Assembly: GCA_943359705.1 (NCBI GenBank)
Contig: CALRIB010000039.1
Location: 1 to 7,928, forward strand
Origin: Candidatus Nomurabacteria bacterium
GTDB taxonomy: Bacteria; Patescibacteriota; Minisyncoccia; Phycocordibacterales; UBA2100
Length of the DNA: 7,928 nucleotides
Reading direction: 5' to 3'
The notes under the pieces are model-generated. The model was not told the origin of the DNA. It made no database searches and saw only the letters and a program-made list of their open reading frames with translations. The translations under genes were made by a program, and so were the position numbers. Below are positions 1 to 6,102 of this stretch, piece by piece; the stretch's first letter is position 1, and each line of letters begins with the position of its first letter.

Positions 1-1
1 C

Positions 2-1441
2 GTCAATGTCATCCTCATTACGCAGGCTTCTTCGCAGAACGCTATCTCCTTTGCGGTCAATGAGCGCGACGTGGCTCGAGCCCGCGACGCGATTGACTCT
101 GAATTCGCCGCAGAACGGGCATCCAAACTTATTGAAGAAGTCGGTATCACGCGTGACCTCTCAATCGTCGCCGTCGTCGGCGAGCGCATGCGACACATCC
201 CGGGCGTCTCCGGTCGCATCTTTTCCACGCTGGGCAAAAATGGGGTCAACGTCGTAGCTATCGCACAAGGTTCTTCGGAGCTCAACGTGTCGGTGGTCAT
301 AGCGCGCGCCGACGAAGCGCGAGCGCTCAGCGCCATCCACACCGGCTTTTTCTTTCCCAACACCAAGCCCATCAACATTTTCCTCATCGGCGCGGGGCTC
401 ATCGGCTCCACGCTTCTCGCGCAAATCGCGCGACAGCGGGAACACCTCCGCAAAGAATACGGCTTCGCAATAAAAATCGCGGGCATTGCCAACAGCGACA
501 AGATGTTTATTACTGAGAGCGGCATCGACCTCGACGCGCGAGGCGGATGGAGGGGGGCGCTCGCGAAATCCCGCGTCAAAACAGACGTCAAGAAATTCGT
601 ACAGGCTATCAAAGATGCAGACCTGCCGGGCAAAGTATTTGTCGACTGCACCGCCTCCGATGCCGTCGCCGGTATGTATGCCGACCTTCTTGCGGCACAC
701 ATTTCCGTCGTCACGCCCAACAAGCGCGCGAATTCAGGCTCTTATGAGTATTTCAAAAAGCTGGAAGAACTCTCCAAGCAGCCCGGCGTTTCCTTCCTCT
801 ATGAGACCAACGCGTGCGCCGCGCTGCCGATCATCAGTATGCTCGACGACCTCAATCTGAGCGGTGACAAGGTCAAGAAAATCGAGGGCGTGCTCTCCGG
901 CACCTTGAGTTATATCTTCAATCAATTCACGGGCGAGCGGAAATTCAGCGACGCACTTCTTGAGGCGCAGAGGCTCGGCTACACCGAGCCCGATCCGCGC
1001 GAGGATTTGAAGGGGATGGATGTGGCGCGCAAGATTCTCATCCTTGCCCGCAAGTGCGGTCTCGCGCTTGAACTGTCAGACGTGAAAGTCGAGAGCCTGC
1101 TTTCTCCGGCGGCCGCGCGCGCAAAGACGGTTGAGAAATTTTTTGAGCAATTGAAAAAGGAGGACGCGATATGGGAGAAGAAAAAGCGCGCTGCCGAGAA
1201 GCAGCACAAGCACCTGCGCTACATCGCGACCCTCGAGAAGGGTAAGGTAACGGTAGGTGTACGTGCCATCTCGCTTCCGCATCCGTTCTTTGAACTCTCA
1301 GGCAGTGACAACATCGTGGCCATTACTTCCGAACGATACTCCAAGACTCCGCTCCTCATTCAAGGACCGGGCGCGGGCGCGGAAGTGACCGCTGCCGGCG
1401 TCTTTGCCGACATCCTGCGGGTGGCGCGGGACGCCGCATAG
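2..1441 (+). CDS. thrA: Bifunctional aspartate kinase/homoserine dehydrogenase, C-terminal part (5' end outside window)
   Basis: The frame is open from base 2, so the start lies upstream; 479 residues are present, and full ThrA-type fusions run to about 800. Residues 1-27 resemble the end of an ACT domain (VNVILITQASSQ, ISFAV). Residues ~52-103 form a second ACT domain (IPGVSGRIFSTL, GVNVVAIAQGSSELNVSVVI). The homoserine dehydrogenase half follows: NAD(P)-binding GAGLIG at 130-135, VDCTAS and TPNKRA near 214-243, ETNACAALP at 268-276, SGTLSYIF near 299, and GYTEPDPREDLKGMDVARK ending at 344 with the conserved Asp and Lys of the active site. The C-terminal signature GPGAGAEVTAAGVFADILR is intact. 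The enzyme phosphorylates aspartate and reduces aspartate semialdehyde to homoserine in the cytoplasm; ACT domains usually mediate threonine feedback. The ETN motif normally reads ETNVGAGLP, so ACAA is unusual. The asd gene follows 172 bp downstream and supplies the intermediate step. Stop is TAG. Confidence 0.95.
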   Translation, partial: VNVILITQASSQNAISFAVNERDVARARDAIDSEFAAERASKLIEEVGITRDLSIVAVVGERMRHIPGVSGRIFSTLGKNGVNVVAIAQGSSELNVSVVIARADEARALSAIHTGFFFPNTKPINIFLIGAGLIGSTLLAQIARQREHLRKEYGFAIKIAGIANSDKMFITESGIDLDARGGWRGALAKSRVKTDVKKFVQAIKDADLPGKVFVDCTASDAVAGMYADLLAAHISVVTPNKRANSGSYEYFKKLEELSKQPGVSFLYETNACAALPIISMLDDLNLSGDKVKKIEGVLSGTLSYIFNQFTGERKFSDALLEAQRLGYTEPDPREDLKGMDVARKILILARKCGLALELSDVKVESLLSPAAARAKTVEKFFEQLKKEDAIWEKKKRAAEKQHKHLRYIATLEKGKVTVGVRAISLPHPFFELSGSDNIVAITSERYSKTPLLIQGPGAGAEVTAAGVFADILRVARDAA

Positions 1442-1560
1442 AAGCTCGCTCGCGAACACATGGCGTTGTTGGGTCGCTGTCTGCCGCTGCTGCGGCAGCG
1501 CTGCCTCTCGCGCCGTCGCGCTGCGAGACACCCCACAACGCCACGTGCTCGCTCGCTTCG
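1442..1560. repeat. Composite palindromic element in the thrA-asd spacer
   Basis: This non-coding, GC-rich spacer is almost entirely self-complementary. An outer imperfect inverted repeat pairs 1461-1474 (TGGCGTTGTTGGGT) with 1530-1543 (ACCCCACAACGCCA), with one mismatch in 14; GAAGC at 1441-1445 also pairs with GCTTC at 1555-1559. Inside are two further hairpins: CTGCCGC/GCGGCAG (1481-1487/1492-1498, loop TGCT) and TCTCGC/GCGAGA (1506-1511/1523-1528). The 10-mer GCTCGCTCGC occurs as a direct repeat at 1444-1453 and 1547-1556, flanking the inverted arms. As RNA it would fold into a branched structure that could terminate or attenuate transcription or protect the thrA mRNA 3' end. As DNA it resembles a REP/BIME or MITE-like repeat. 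It encodes no transposase. The structure is seen directly; its function and mobility are inference. Confidence 0.7.
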
Positions 1561-1601
1561 CCACTGTTTAATCGGTCACTTTATTTTTAGTAGAAAAAAG
1601 G

Positions 1602-1607
1602 TATAAA
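1602..1607 (+). promoter_or_regulatory. Candidate -10 element of asd, probably leaderless
   Basis: TATAAA lies in the AT-rich stretch after the palindromic element, within GGTATAAATAGCCTATG. It ends only 6 nt before the ATG at 1614, so a start site 6-7 nt downstream would coincide with the initiation codon. No good -35 is visible. The upstream AAAAAAGG could alternatively be a poor Shine-Dalgarno sequence at 12-nt spacing. Confidence 0.45.
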
Positions 1608-1613
1608 TAGCCT

Positions 1614-2705
1614 ATGGCAAAAAAAGTTCCCGTCGGCATATTAGGAGCAACCGGTATGGTCGGGCAGCAGTATATTCGCTTGCTCGCGGATCATCCGTGG
1701 TTTGAAGTGGCCTACGTTGCCGCTTCTCCGCAGTCGGCCGGCAAGAAATACAAAGATGCGCTCAAAAGCGGCTGGATAGTCCGCGGTGAAATGCCCGAGG
1801 GGGTAAAAAATCTTATCGTGCACGATGTGGCGAAAGTGGAGGAGGCGGCAGGGAAGTGCGCGTTCTTCTTTTCCGCGTTTGAAATGCCCGACAAGGACCA
1901 AATTCGCGCATTTGAAGAGGCGTACGCCGCCGCCGGTTTTCCTATCATCTCCAATGCTTCTGCGCATCGTCACACGGAAGACGTACCGATGCTTATTGCT
2001 GAAATAAATCCGCACCACCTCGACGTCATCCCGCAGCAGCAAAAGGCGCGCGGATGGAAGAAAGGATTCATCGTGGTGAAGCCCAACTGCTCAATTCAGA
2101 GTTATATGGCACCCGTCGACGCTCTGCAGCAGAAAGGGTACGAGATTAAAAAACTCATCGTCACGACGATGCAGGCCGTTTCGGGCGCAGGCTATCCGGG
2201 TGTATCAAGCTGGGACGTCATCGACAACATGCTTCCGTACATGGCCGGCGAGGAAGATAAGACGCAGTTCGAGCCGTACAAAATTTTCGGCGACGTAAAG
2301 GGCGGCAAAATTGTGCCGAGGAAAGACATTGAGATTTCTGCCACGTGCACACGAGCTCCTTGGAGCGACGGGCACATTGCTATCGTGAGTATGGAATTCG
2401 GCAAGAAGAAACCGAGCAAAGAGGAAATCATCAAGATTTGGCAAGAGTACAAGGGCGAACCGCAGAAGCTCGATCTTCCATACGCCCCCAAACATGCGAT
2501 TACGTATAAATTCGAAGACGACCGTCCGCAGCCGAAGCGCGACCGCGACAATGACAAAGGCATGACGGTCACCGTCGGCCGACTCCGCGAATGCCAGGCG
2601 CTCGACTTCAAATTCGTCGGTCTCTCGCACAACACGGTTCGCGGCGCTGCCGGCGGCGGCATCTTGAACGCCGAGTTGGTCTACAAAAAGGGTTTGATCG
2701 GGTAG
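1614..2705 (+). CDS. asd: Aspartate-semialdehyde dehydrogenase
   Basis: Asd catalyses the NADPH-dependent reductive dephosphorylation of L-aspartyl-4-phosphate to aspartate semialdehyde, the step between the two activities of the upstream ThrA. The 363-residue protein is of normal length and resembles the archaeal/fungal-type branch. Visible motifs: the Rossmann loop GATGMVGQ (11-18), an SNASAHR segment (113-119), the catalytic cysteine in KPNCSIQ (Cys159), the glycine-rich AVSGAGYPGVSSWDVIDN (188-205), ATCTRAPWSDGH ending at His254 (presumed catalytic base) and RPQPKRDRD (304-312) leading into GMTVTVGR. All expected catalytic residues are present. The start at 1614 is chosen because the Rossmann strand begins within five residues. 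It is on the same strand as thrA but separated by the palindromic element and has its own -10-like hexamer, so it may be transcribed independently. Stop is TAG. Confidence 0.96.
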   Translation: MAKKVPVGILGATGMVGQQYIRLLADHPWFEVAYVAASPQSAGKKYKDALKSGWIVRGEMPEGVKNLIVHDVAKVEEAAGKCAFFFSAFEMPDKDQIRAFEEAYAAAGFPIISNASAHRHTEDVPMLIAEINPHHLDVIPQQQKARGWKKGFIVVKPNCSIQSYMAPVDALQQKGYEIKKLIVTTMQAVSGAGYPGVSSWDVIDNMLPYMAGEEDKTQFEPYKIFGDVKGGKIVPRKDIEISATCTRAPWSDGHIAIVSMEFGKKKPSKEEIIKIWQEYKGEPQKLDLPYAPKHAITYKFEDDRPQPKRDRDNDKGMTVTVGRLRECQALDFKFVGLSHNTVRGAAGGGILNAELVYKKGLIG

Positions 2706-2738
2706 CCGGCATCGCAAGTCAGCATCCCCGCGGAACCC

Positions 2739-2760
2739 GGACTTTTCTGCTGAAAAGTCC
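2739..2760. terminator. 9-bp hairpin at the convergent asd / P5CR-like junction
   Basis: GGACTTTTC (2739-2747) and GAAAAGTCC (2752-2760) form a perfect 9-bp stem with a TGCT loop, 34 nt past the asd stop and between convergent genes. There is no strong T-tract on either side, so it is not a textbook intrinsic terminator. A bidirectional terminator or 3'-end stabiliser is the likely role. Confidence 0.5.
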
Positions 2761-2764
2761 TCAA

Positions 2765-2800
2765 TCCTCGCCTCTTCGGCTGCGGAAGATTCCGCGAGGA
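2765..2800. terminator. Second hairpin at the convergent junction
   Basis: TCCTCGC (2765-2771) pairs with GCGAGGA (2794-2800). Inside, TCTTC (2773-2777) pairs with GAAGA (2785-2789), giving a bulged stem. It ends 20 nt before the stop codon of the minus-strand gene and would be met first by transcripts from that side. No T-tract follows, so terminator activity is inferred from position and structure only. Confidence 0.4.
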
Positions 2801-2819
2801 CGCCGCCCCGCGCTGCCTG

Positions 2820-3542
2820 CTACTTTCGGAGCGCCTTGATTCGCTCCATTCCGATGGCGTGAGCCGCGTCGGGCGTAATTAGTTTGTCCGCGCGAATCGC
2901 GAGCAGTATTGATTCGGTAACGCCGCCCGGCGTCGCGAGTTTTTTTAATTCTTCTGCTGCGTCGCCTTCGGGCGTAAGGCTCAAGAGTTCGGTTACGCTC
3001 GACAGCAAATGCGGAGCAAGATAGGCAAGGTGTGCGTTGGAATTCTCCAGCTCGCCCAGGCGGCGCATAAAAAGCACGATGTATGCATGCACAAAGTATG
3101 CCGTGAATGCGTCAATGTCCGCTTCAGTTTGTAGCGGGACCGTCTTCTTTCCTGCTTGATGAAAAAGAAAATCAAAGGCGTCGCGCTTGAAATCCCTGCC
3201 AAAGACAAATCCCGCAAAGTTCCACCACGGGTCGGCCATACCGCGCGCGACAGGGTGTTTGGTACTTGCGGCAATATCAGCAATCGGCACACCTGCCGCG
3301 AACGAAAGAATTTGTGCGGTCGGCTTGAGAGACGGAGAAATTTCGGAAAGAAGGGAAGCGACGTGTTGCGGGCGCACCGTGATGACCGCAAGGTCGGCTT
3401 CGGCCGCAAGTTCTTTGTTGTGCCCTTTGTCTGTGGTTCCGACGATGCTAACGGAAGCCGGTTTTATCGCATTCAAACGTGCTACCAGGCTGTGCCCCAA
3501 ATGTCCCTGTGCGCCGAATATGACAATTTTTTTGCTGTCCAT
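2820..3542 (-). CDS. Divergent pyrroline-5-carboxylate reductase (ProC)-like oxidoreductase
   Basis: This 240-residue protein has the ProC architecture. An N-terminal Rossmann fold is marked by IVIFGAQGHLGHSL (6-19). ADLAVITVRPQHVASLL (49-65) matches the 'ADvvilaVKP' strand, QILSFAAGVPI (77-87) the 'vvSiaAGv' strand, VARGMADP (98-105) the 'vRvMPN' turn, and LATPGGVTESIL (202-213) the family's C-terminal signature. ProC reduces pyrroline-5-carboxylate to proline with NAD(P)H. The protein is shorter than the usual ~270 residues, and the SGSGPAY segment expected in the dimerisation helix reads FTAYFVHAYIVL, so its substrate may differ. It converges on asd and diverges from the membrane-protein gene. 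The ATG at 3542 lies directly before the Rossmann strand; GGAGG sits just 1 nt from it, too close for a normal ribosome site. Stop is TAG. Family assignment is good; proC function is uncertain. Confidence 0.8.
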   Translation of the reverse strand: MDSKKIVIFGAQGHLGHSLVARLNAIKPASVSIVGTTDKGHNKELAAEADLAVITVRPQHVASLLSEISPSLKPTAQILSFAAGVPIADIAASTKHPVARGMADPWWNFAGFVFGRDFKRDAFDFLFHQAGKKTVPLQTEADIDAFTAYFVHAYIVLFMRRLGELENSNAHLAYLAPHLLSSVTELLSLTPEGDAAEELKKLATPGGVTESILLAIRADKLITPDAAHAIGMERIKALRK

Positions 3543-3548
3543 ACCTCC

Positions 3549-3554
3549 ATCATA
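3549..3554 (-). promoter_or_regulatory. Candidate -10 element of the P5CR-like gene
   Basis: On the minus strand TATGAT ends 6 nt before the ATG at 3542 (TATGAT-GGAGGT-ATG). This would start transcription at or next to the start codon. The -35 position (~17 bp further) is T-rich but not a consensus match. It is back-to-back with the promoter at 3584. Confidence 0.4.
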
Positions 3555-3583
3555 GCCTCAAGGCGGACGTTTAAAAAATAGGC

Positions 3584-3589
3584 TACAAT
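3584..3589 (+). promoter_or_regulatory. Candidate -10 element of the membrane-protein gene
   Basis: TACAAT lies 7 nt upstream of the ATG at 3597, with no Shine-Dalgarno between them, so the transcript is probably leaderless. No convincing -35 is visible. Together with the minus-strand TATGAT this makes a compact divergent promoter in a 54-bp gap. Confidence 0.45.
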
Positions 3590-3596
3590 ACTGCGC

Positions 3597-5144
3597 ATGC
3601 TATCGGAGCCCATACGGGAGCTGGTGGAGCGAGTGGAAGCAGCCGAGGACGCGCAGCGAGCGCGACCGCAAGGCGAGCAGATATTCGACGGTTCGAGAAT
3701 CCTCTCGAAGGCTGCGACGATGTACGAGAAGGTACGCTACCTCGTCGATTATCGCGAAGAACACACCATCCGCCGCGCCGCGCTCGAGCGCATTTTGAAA
3801 CGCCGCGTCTTTCTTGAGCAAAAGGCCGAAAGCGGCGAAGTCTTGCTCGGCGAACTCGTCGACGGCAAATACATCACGAAAGAAGAGGCGACCGAAGAGG
3901 CCGCACGCATGGTCGACCAGATCGTCGCAAAGTATTTGCTGTTGTGGCGCATGCGGTCGACCGGCATGGGCGTGGGCAGGCGACTCATCAGTTTTGCGGC
4001 CACCGAGATAGATTCCCGTCTCTCACCGCTTCAATATGCGATTGACCATGAGAGTGCGGAAGCCTTTTACAAAACGCTGCACGGGCACGTAAGCGCGTCG
4101 GGCTCTTCAATCGAGCACGTGAATGCGCAGCTCTACTGTGCCTGCTGGCGCTCTCTTCTCGGCGCCGACAACGACCGTCTCGCGTACGCGCTCTGGCTCC
4201 TGTACGTCCCCGAGTGGAAACACAACAACGCCAATGTCGAAGAGTTGGCGCCGAAACTCCCGGCTATCCTCGCAAAAATTCGCGAGGCGATCGGAGACCA
4301 GTTGCAATGGCAACTCGCGCCGAAACTTCAGAATGAGAGTATTTATTTCCGCATCATCCGTGAGGCGTTTATGCACTACGGCGGCGGGACCGGGCGCGTA
4401 CTCGAGAACGCGCGCGAACTCGACTCCTTTGCCGAAGAATTTTTGGAGAAGAAATACGAAAAAGAAAACGAGCGCATTCAGGCGAGCGGCGTACGTGCCG
4501 TGATGTATCTTTTTATTACCAAAATGACGGTGGCGCTTATCGCCGAACTCCCGTACGAGCTGATTGTCCTCGGCGGCATCCATTACCTGCCGCTCACCGT
4601 CAACATTTTGTTCCACCCGACTCTCCTTTTCGCACTCACGCGCCGCGTCGGTTCGCTCGACGAGAACAATACCAAGGTCATCATTGAGGGTATCCATCGA
4701 ATTCTGTACGAGGGTAGGGTACGCACCATTCGCGTCGGCGGCACCTTTTCCCGTCTCAGCCTCGCATTCGGTTTCGCGTACCTGGTCTTGTTTGTCATCG
4801 TCTTCGGCGGCCTGATGGGCATCCTTCAGCTCCTGGCGTTTAATCCGGTTTCCATCATTCTATTCCTTTTCTTCCTCGCACTTGTTTCGTATTTTGCGTT
4901 CCGCATCCGCTACCAGGCTCGCCGCTGGAAAGCGGTGCATGACCAGGGCACCCTCGCGATATTCTTCAGCGTGTTGGCGGTGCCCATCGTGCGGACCGGC
5001 CGCTGGCTTTCCCAAAAATTTTCTTCTATCAACATCTTCGTGCTCATTTTGGACTTTATTATTGAAACCCCGTTCAAGCGCCTTTTAAATTTCTCGAATC
5101 AGTTTTTGGCATACCTCCGCGAGAAGGGCGAGGAGATACGATAG
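3597..5144 (+). CDS. Uncharacterised multi-pass membrane protein with large cytosolic-like N-terminal domain
   Basis: I do not recognise a named function for this 515-residue protein. Residues ~1-295 are soluble, charged and mostly helical, including TMYEKVRYLVDYREEHTIRR (41-60) running into AALERILKRR (61-70), and a highly charged helix EEFLEKKYEKENERIQ (280-295) before the membrane part. Hydrophobic segments follow at ~301-347 (one or two spans, with prolines at 319, 332 and 341), ~387-412, ~417-436 and ~452-465, plus a last hydrophobic stretch at ~477-490 that may be interfacial. The tail is polar. There is no signal peptide. I associate the YEKVR...YREEH...RR...ERILKR pattern with a conserved hypothetical family in CPR genomes; this is memory, not a search. 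It is divergent from the P5CR-like gene, and the deacetylase-like gene follows 69 bp downstream. The start is supported by the -10 hexamer 7 nt upstream. Stop is TAG. Confidence 0.85.
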   Translation: MLSEPIRELVERVEAAEDAQRARPQGEQIFDGSRILSKAATMYEKVRYLVDYREEHTIRRAALERILKRRVFLEQKAESGEVLLGELVDGKYITKEEATEEAARMVDQIVAKYLLLWRMRSTGMGVGRRLISFAATEIDSRLSPLQYAIDHESAEAFYKTLHGHVSASGSSIEHVNAQLYCACWRSLLGADNDRLAYALWLLYVPEWKHNNANVEELAPKLPAILAKIREAIGDQLQWQLAPKLQNESIYFRIIREAFMHYGGGTGRVLENARELDSFAEEFLEKKYEKENERIQASGVRAVMYLFITKMTVALIAELPYELIVLGGIHYLPLTVNILFHPTLLFALTRRVGSLDENNTKVIIEGIHRILYEGRVRTIRVGGTFSRLSLAFGFAYLVLFVIVFGGLMGILQLLAFNPVSIILFLFFLALVSYFAFRIRYQARRWKAVHDQGTLAIFFSVLAVPIVRTGRWLSQKFSSINIFVLILDFIIETPFKRLLNFSNQFLAYLREKGEEIR

Positions 5145-5156
5145 TTCATCTATCGT
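5138..5156 (+). terminator. Small hairpin overlapping the membrane-protein stop codon
   Basis: ACGATAG (5138-5144) pairs perfectly with CTATCGT (5150-5156) around a TTCAT loop. The left arm contains the TAG stop at 5142-5144. Only two T's follow the stem, so termination strength is doubtful. Confidence 0.35.
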
Positions 5157-5171
5157 TCACGTACTAAAAGG

Positions 5172-5177
5172 TATAAC
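5172..5177 (+). promoter_or_regulatory. Candidate -10 element of the deacetylase-like gene
   Basis: TATAAC in AAAAGGTATAACCGG resembles the GGTATAAA motif before asd. Here the ATG is 36 nt downstream, giving a short leader with a small stem ACGCC/GGCGT (5188-5192/5199-5203). No Shine-Dalgarno precedes the ATG at 5214, and an in-frame TAA at 5181-5183 limits upstream starts. Confidence 0.35.
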
Positions 5178-5213
5178 CGGTAAGAGAACGCCACGCACGG
5201 CGTCCTCGTTTAC

Positions 5214-5909
5214 ATGCAGTTTGCCTGGAATCTACAAACCTTCAAAACCTTTGACACGAGGCACGTCATACTCGCATCGACGGCGGTCCTCCTTTCGGTC
5301 GGTCTGTATGGCGTCACGCTCGCGAGCAGCTCGCCCGTATCGGGACATCTCTCGGTGGCTGCAGGTGACAACTCGTTCGTGAGCATACCGGACATTCCGA
5401 ATACCGGCGCTCCAATCGTCGCATCCGCCACTAAGCAGCTCCTCTCACCCATGCTCTCGTTTGATTTCGACAACGGATTTGCGTCGGCCTACGGCGCGCT
5501 GCCGCGTTTCGATGCCGCCGGTTTTGATACCGAGCAGAACATCGTGCGCGCAAATCTCGGGGGCCTCGGATATGTTAACAGTTCGCAAATAGTCTCAATG
5601 CAAAAACGCGGTCACGAGATGGGGACGAGCGCCGACCGCGCGCTGCTGCCGGCAAGCGTGTTTGTTGTGCATTCCGAAACAACATTTGCGGGCCTTAAGA
5701 AGGCTATCGATGATGCTGCCGACGGAAATCAGTGGCTCGTCCTCGTTTTTCATCGCGTGGATGAATCAAAGACCCGCGACGGCATAAATATTTCGCACGA
5801 ATTACTACAAAAGACGATTGACTATGTAAAGGCGAGGGGGATACGCGTCGTTACGCATTCCGAAGGTTTGCGCATCGCCGGCTCGGCCGCGGCCTCGACA
5901 ACTCCCTAG
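5214..5909 (+). CDS. Membrane-anchored polysaccharide-deacetylase-like protein lacking the catalytic centre
   Basis: The 231-residue protein has an N-terminal membrane anchor or uncleaved signal (HVILASTAVLLSVGLYGVTLA, ~17-37) and an extracytoplasmic NodB-fold remnant. LSFDFDNGFASAYGALPRFDAAGFDTE (81-107) matches the first strand of the fold, SSQIVSMQKRGHEMG (123-137) the 'GHEIG' segment, and TTFAGLKKAIDDA (156-168) through NQWLVLVFHRVDES (172-185) to IDYVKARGIRVVTHSEGL (202-219) the last third. Active members carry FDDG and an HxxxH metal site plus an R..Y..G loop. Here FDDG reads FDNG, HEMGTSADRA replaces the usual HEIGSHTxxH, and the central ~80-100 residues of the domain appear absent. 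Deacetylase activity is therefore unlikely; a binding or structural role, or decay, is possible. The frame itself is intact. It lies between the membrane protein and gdhA, which starts 22 bp after its TAG stop. Confidence 0.75.
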   Translation: MQFAWNLQTFKTFDTRHVILASTAVLLSVGLYGVTLASSSPVSGHLSVAAGDNSFVSIPDIPNTGAPIVASATKQLLSPMLSFDFDNGFASAYGALPRFDAAGFDTEQNIVRANLGGLGYVNSSQIVSMQKRGHEMGTSADRALLPASVFVVHSETTFAGLKKAIDDAADGNQWLVLVFHRVDESKTRDGINISHELLQKTIDYVKARGIRVVTHSEGLRIAGSAAASTTP

Positions 5910-5925
5910 GTGTATCTGGTACAAT
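5895..5925 (+). promoter_or_regulatory. Candidate extended -10 promoter of glutamate dehydrogenase
   Basis: TGGTACAAT (5917-5925) is an extended -10 (TGn plus TACAAT) 6 nt before the ATG at 5932. TCGACA (5895-5900) is a possible -35 with a rather long 19-bp spacer, lying inside the tail of the preceding gene. No Shine-Dalgarno is present, so the mRNA is probably leaderless. Confidence 0.5.
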
Positions 5926-5931
5926 CCTGCA

Positions 5932-6093
5932 ATGGACAATAATCCGTGGCAGCGCGCGCAGGCGCAATTAAAAAGTGCGGCATCGCATATTGAGCTCGAC
6001 CCGCTCACGCTGTTGCGGCTCGAAAATCCCGACCGCATCGTCGAAGTGTCGCTTCCCATGAAGATGGACGACGGCAGTGTGCAGTCGGTTTAA
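5932..6093 (+). pseudogene. gdhA: Glutamate dehydrogenase N-terminal fragment, ending at an in-frame TAA
   Basis: The 53 codons from ATG 5932 match the N-terminus of Glu/Leu/Phe/Val dehydrogenases: NPWQRAQAQLKSA, IELDPLTLLRLENPDRIVEVSLPMKMDDGSVQ. The frame then hits TAA at 6091-6093, where family members read on without a break (DGSV-x-x-F-x-GFRVQHN). The same frame continues directly as GFRVQHNTARGPYKGG with no indel, so a single substitution from AAA, GAA or CAA explains the stop. With the stop read as sense, the gene (5932-7197) would encode 421 residues, a normal length. The upstream promoter and the start codon are well placed. Interpretations: nonsense mutation, sequencing or assembly error, or stop readthrough. 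I favour a mutation or an error. Confidence 0.85.
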
Positions 6094-6102
6094 GGTTTTC
6101 GT

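Noticed and set aside
161..700. Minus-strand open frame of 179 codons
   Set aside because: It is antisense to the ACT/homoserine dehydrogenase coding sequence, which is strongly conserved.
1444..1556. CRISPR array
   Set aside because: Only two copies of a 10-mer are present, around an inverted-repeat core. There is no regular repeat-spacer pattern and no cas gene.
1442..1613. Small protein-coding gene in the thrA-asd spacer
   Set aside because: Frames here exist because GC-rich palindromic sequence has few stops. They extend antisense into thrA and show no start signals or protein-like composition.
4107..4697. Minus-strand open frame of 196 codons
   Set aside because: It is antisense to the membrane-protein gene, has no start signals, and its composition mirrors the codons of the sense strand.
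6091..6093. Genome-wide reassignment of TAA, or a selenocysteine/pyrrolysine codon
   Set aside because: Only one in-frame TAA is seen over the conserved genes. Selenocysteine uses TGA and pyrrolysine TAG, and the residue position is not catalytic.
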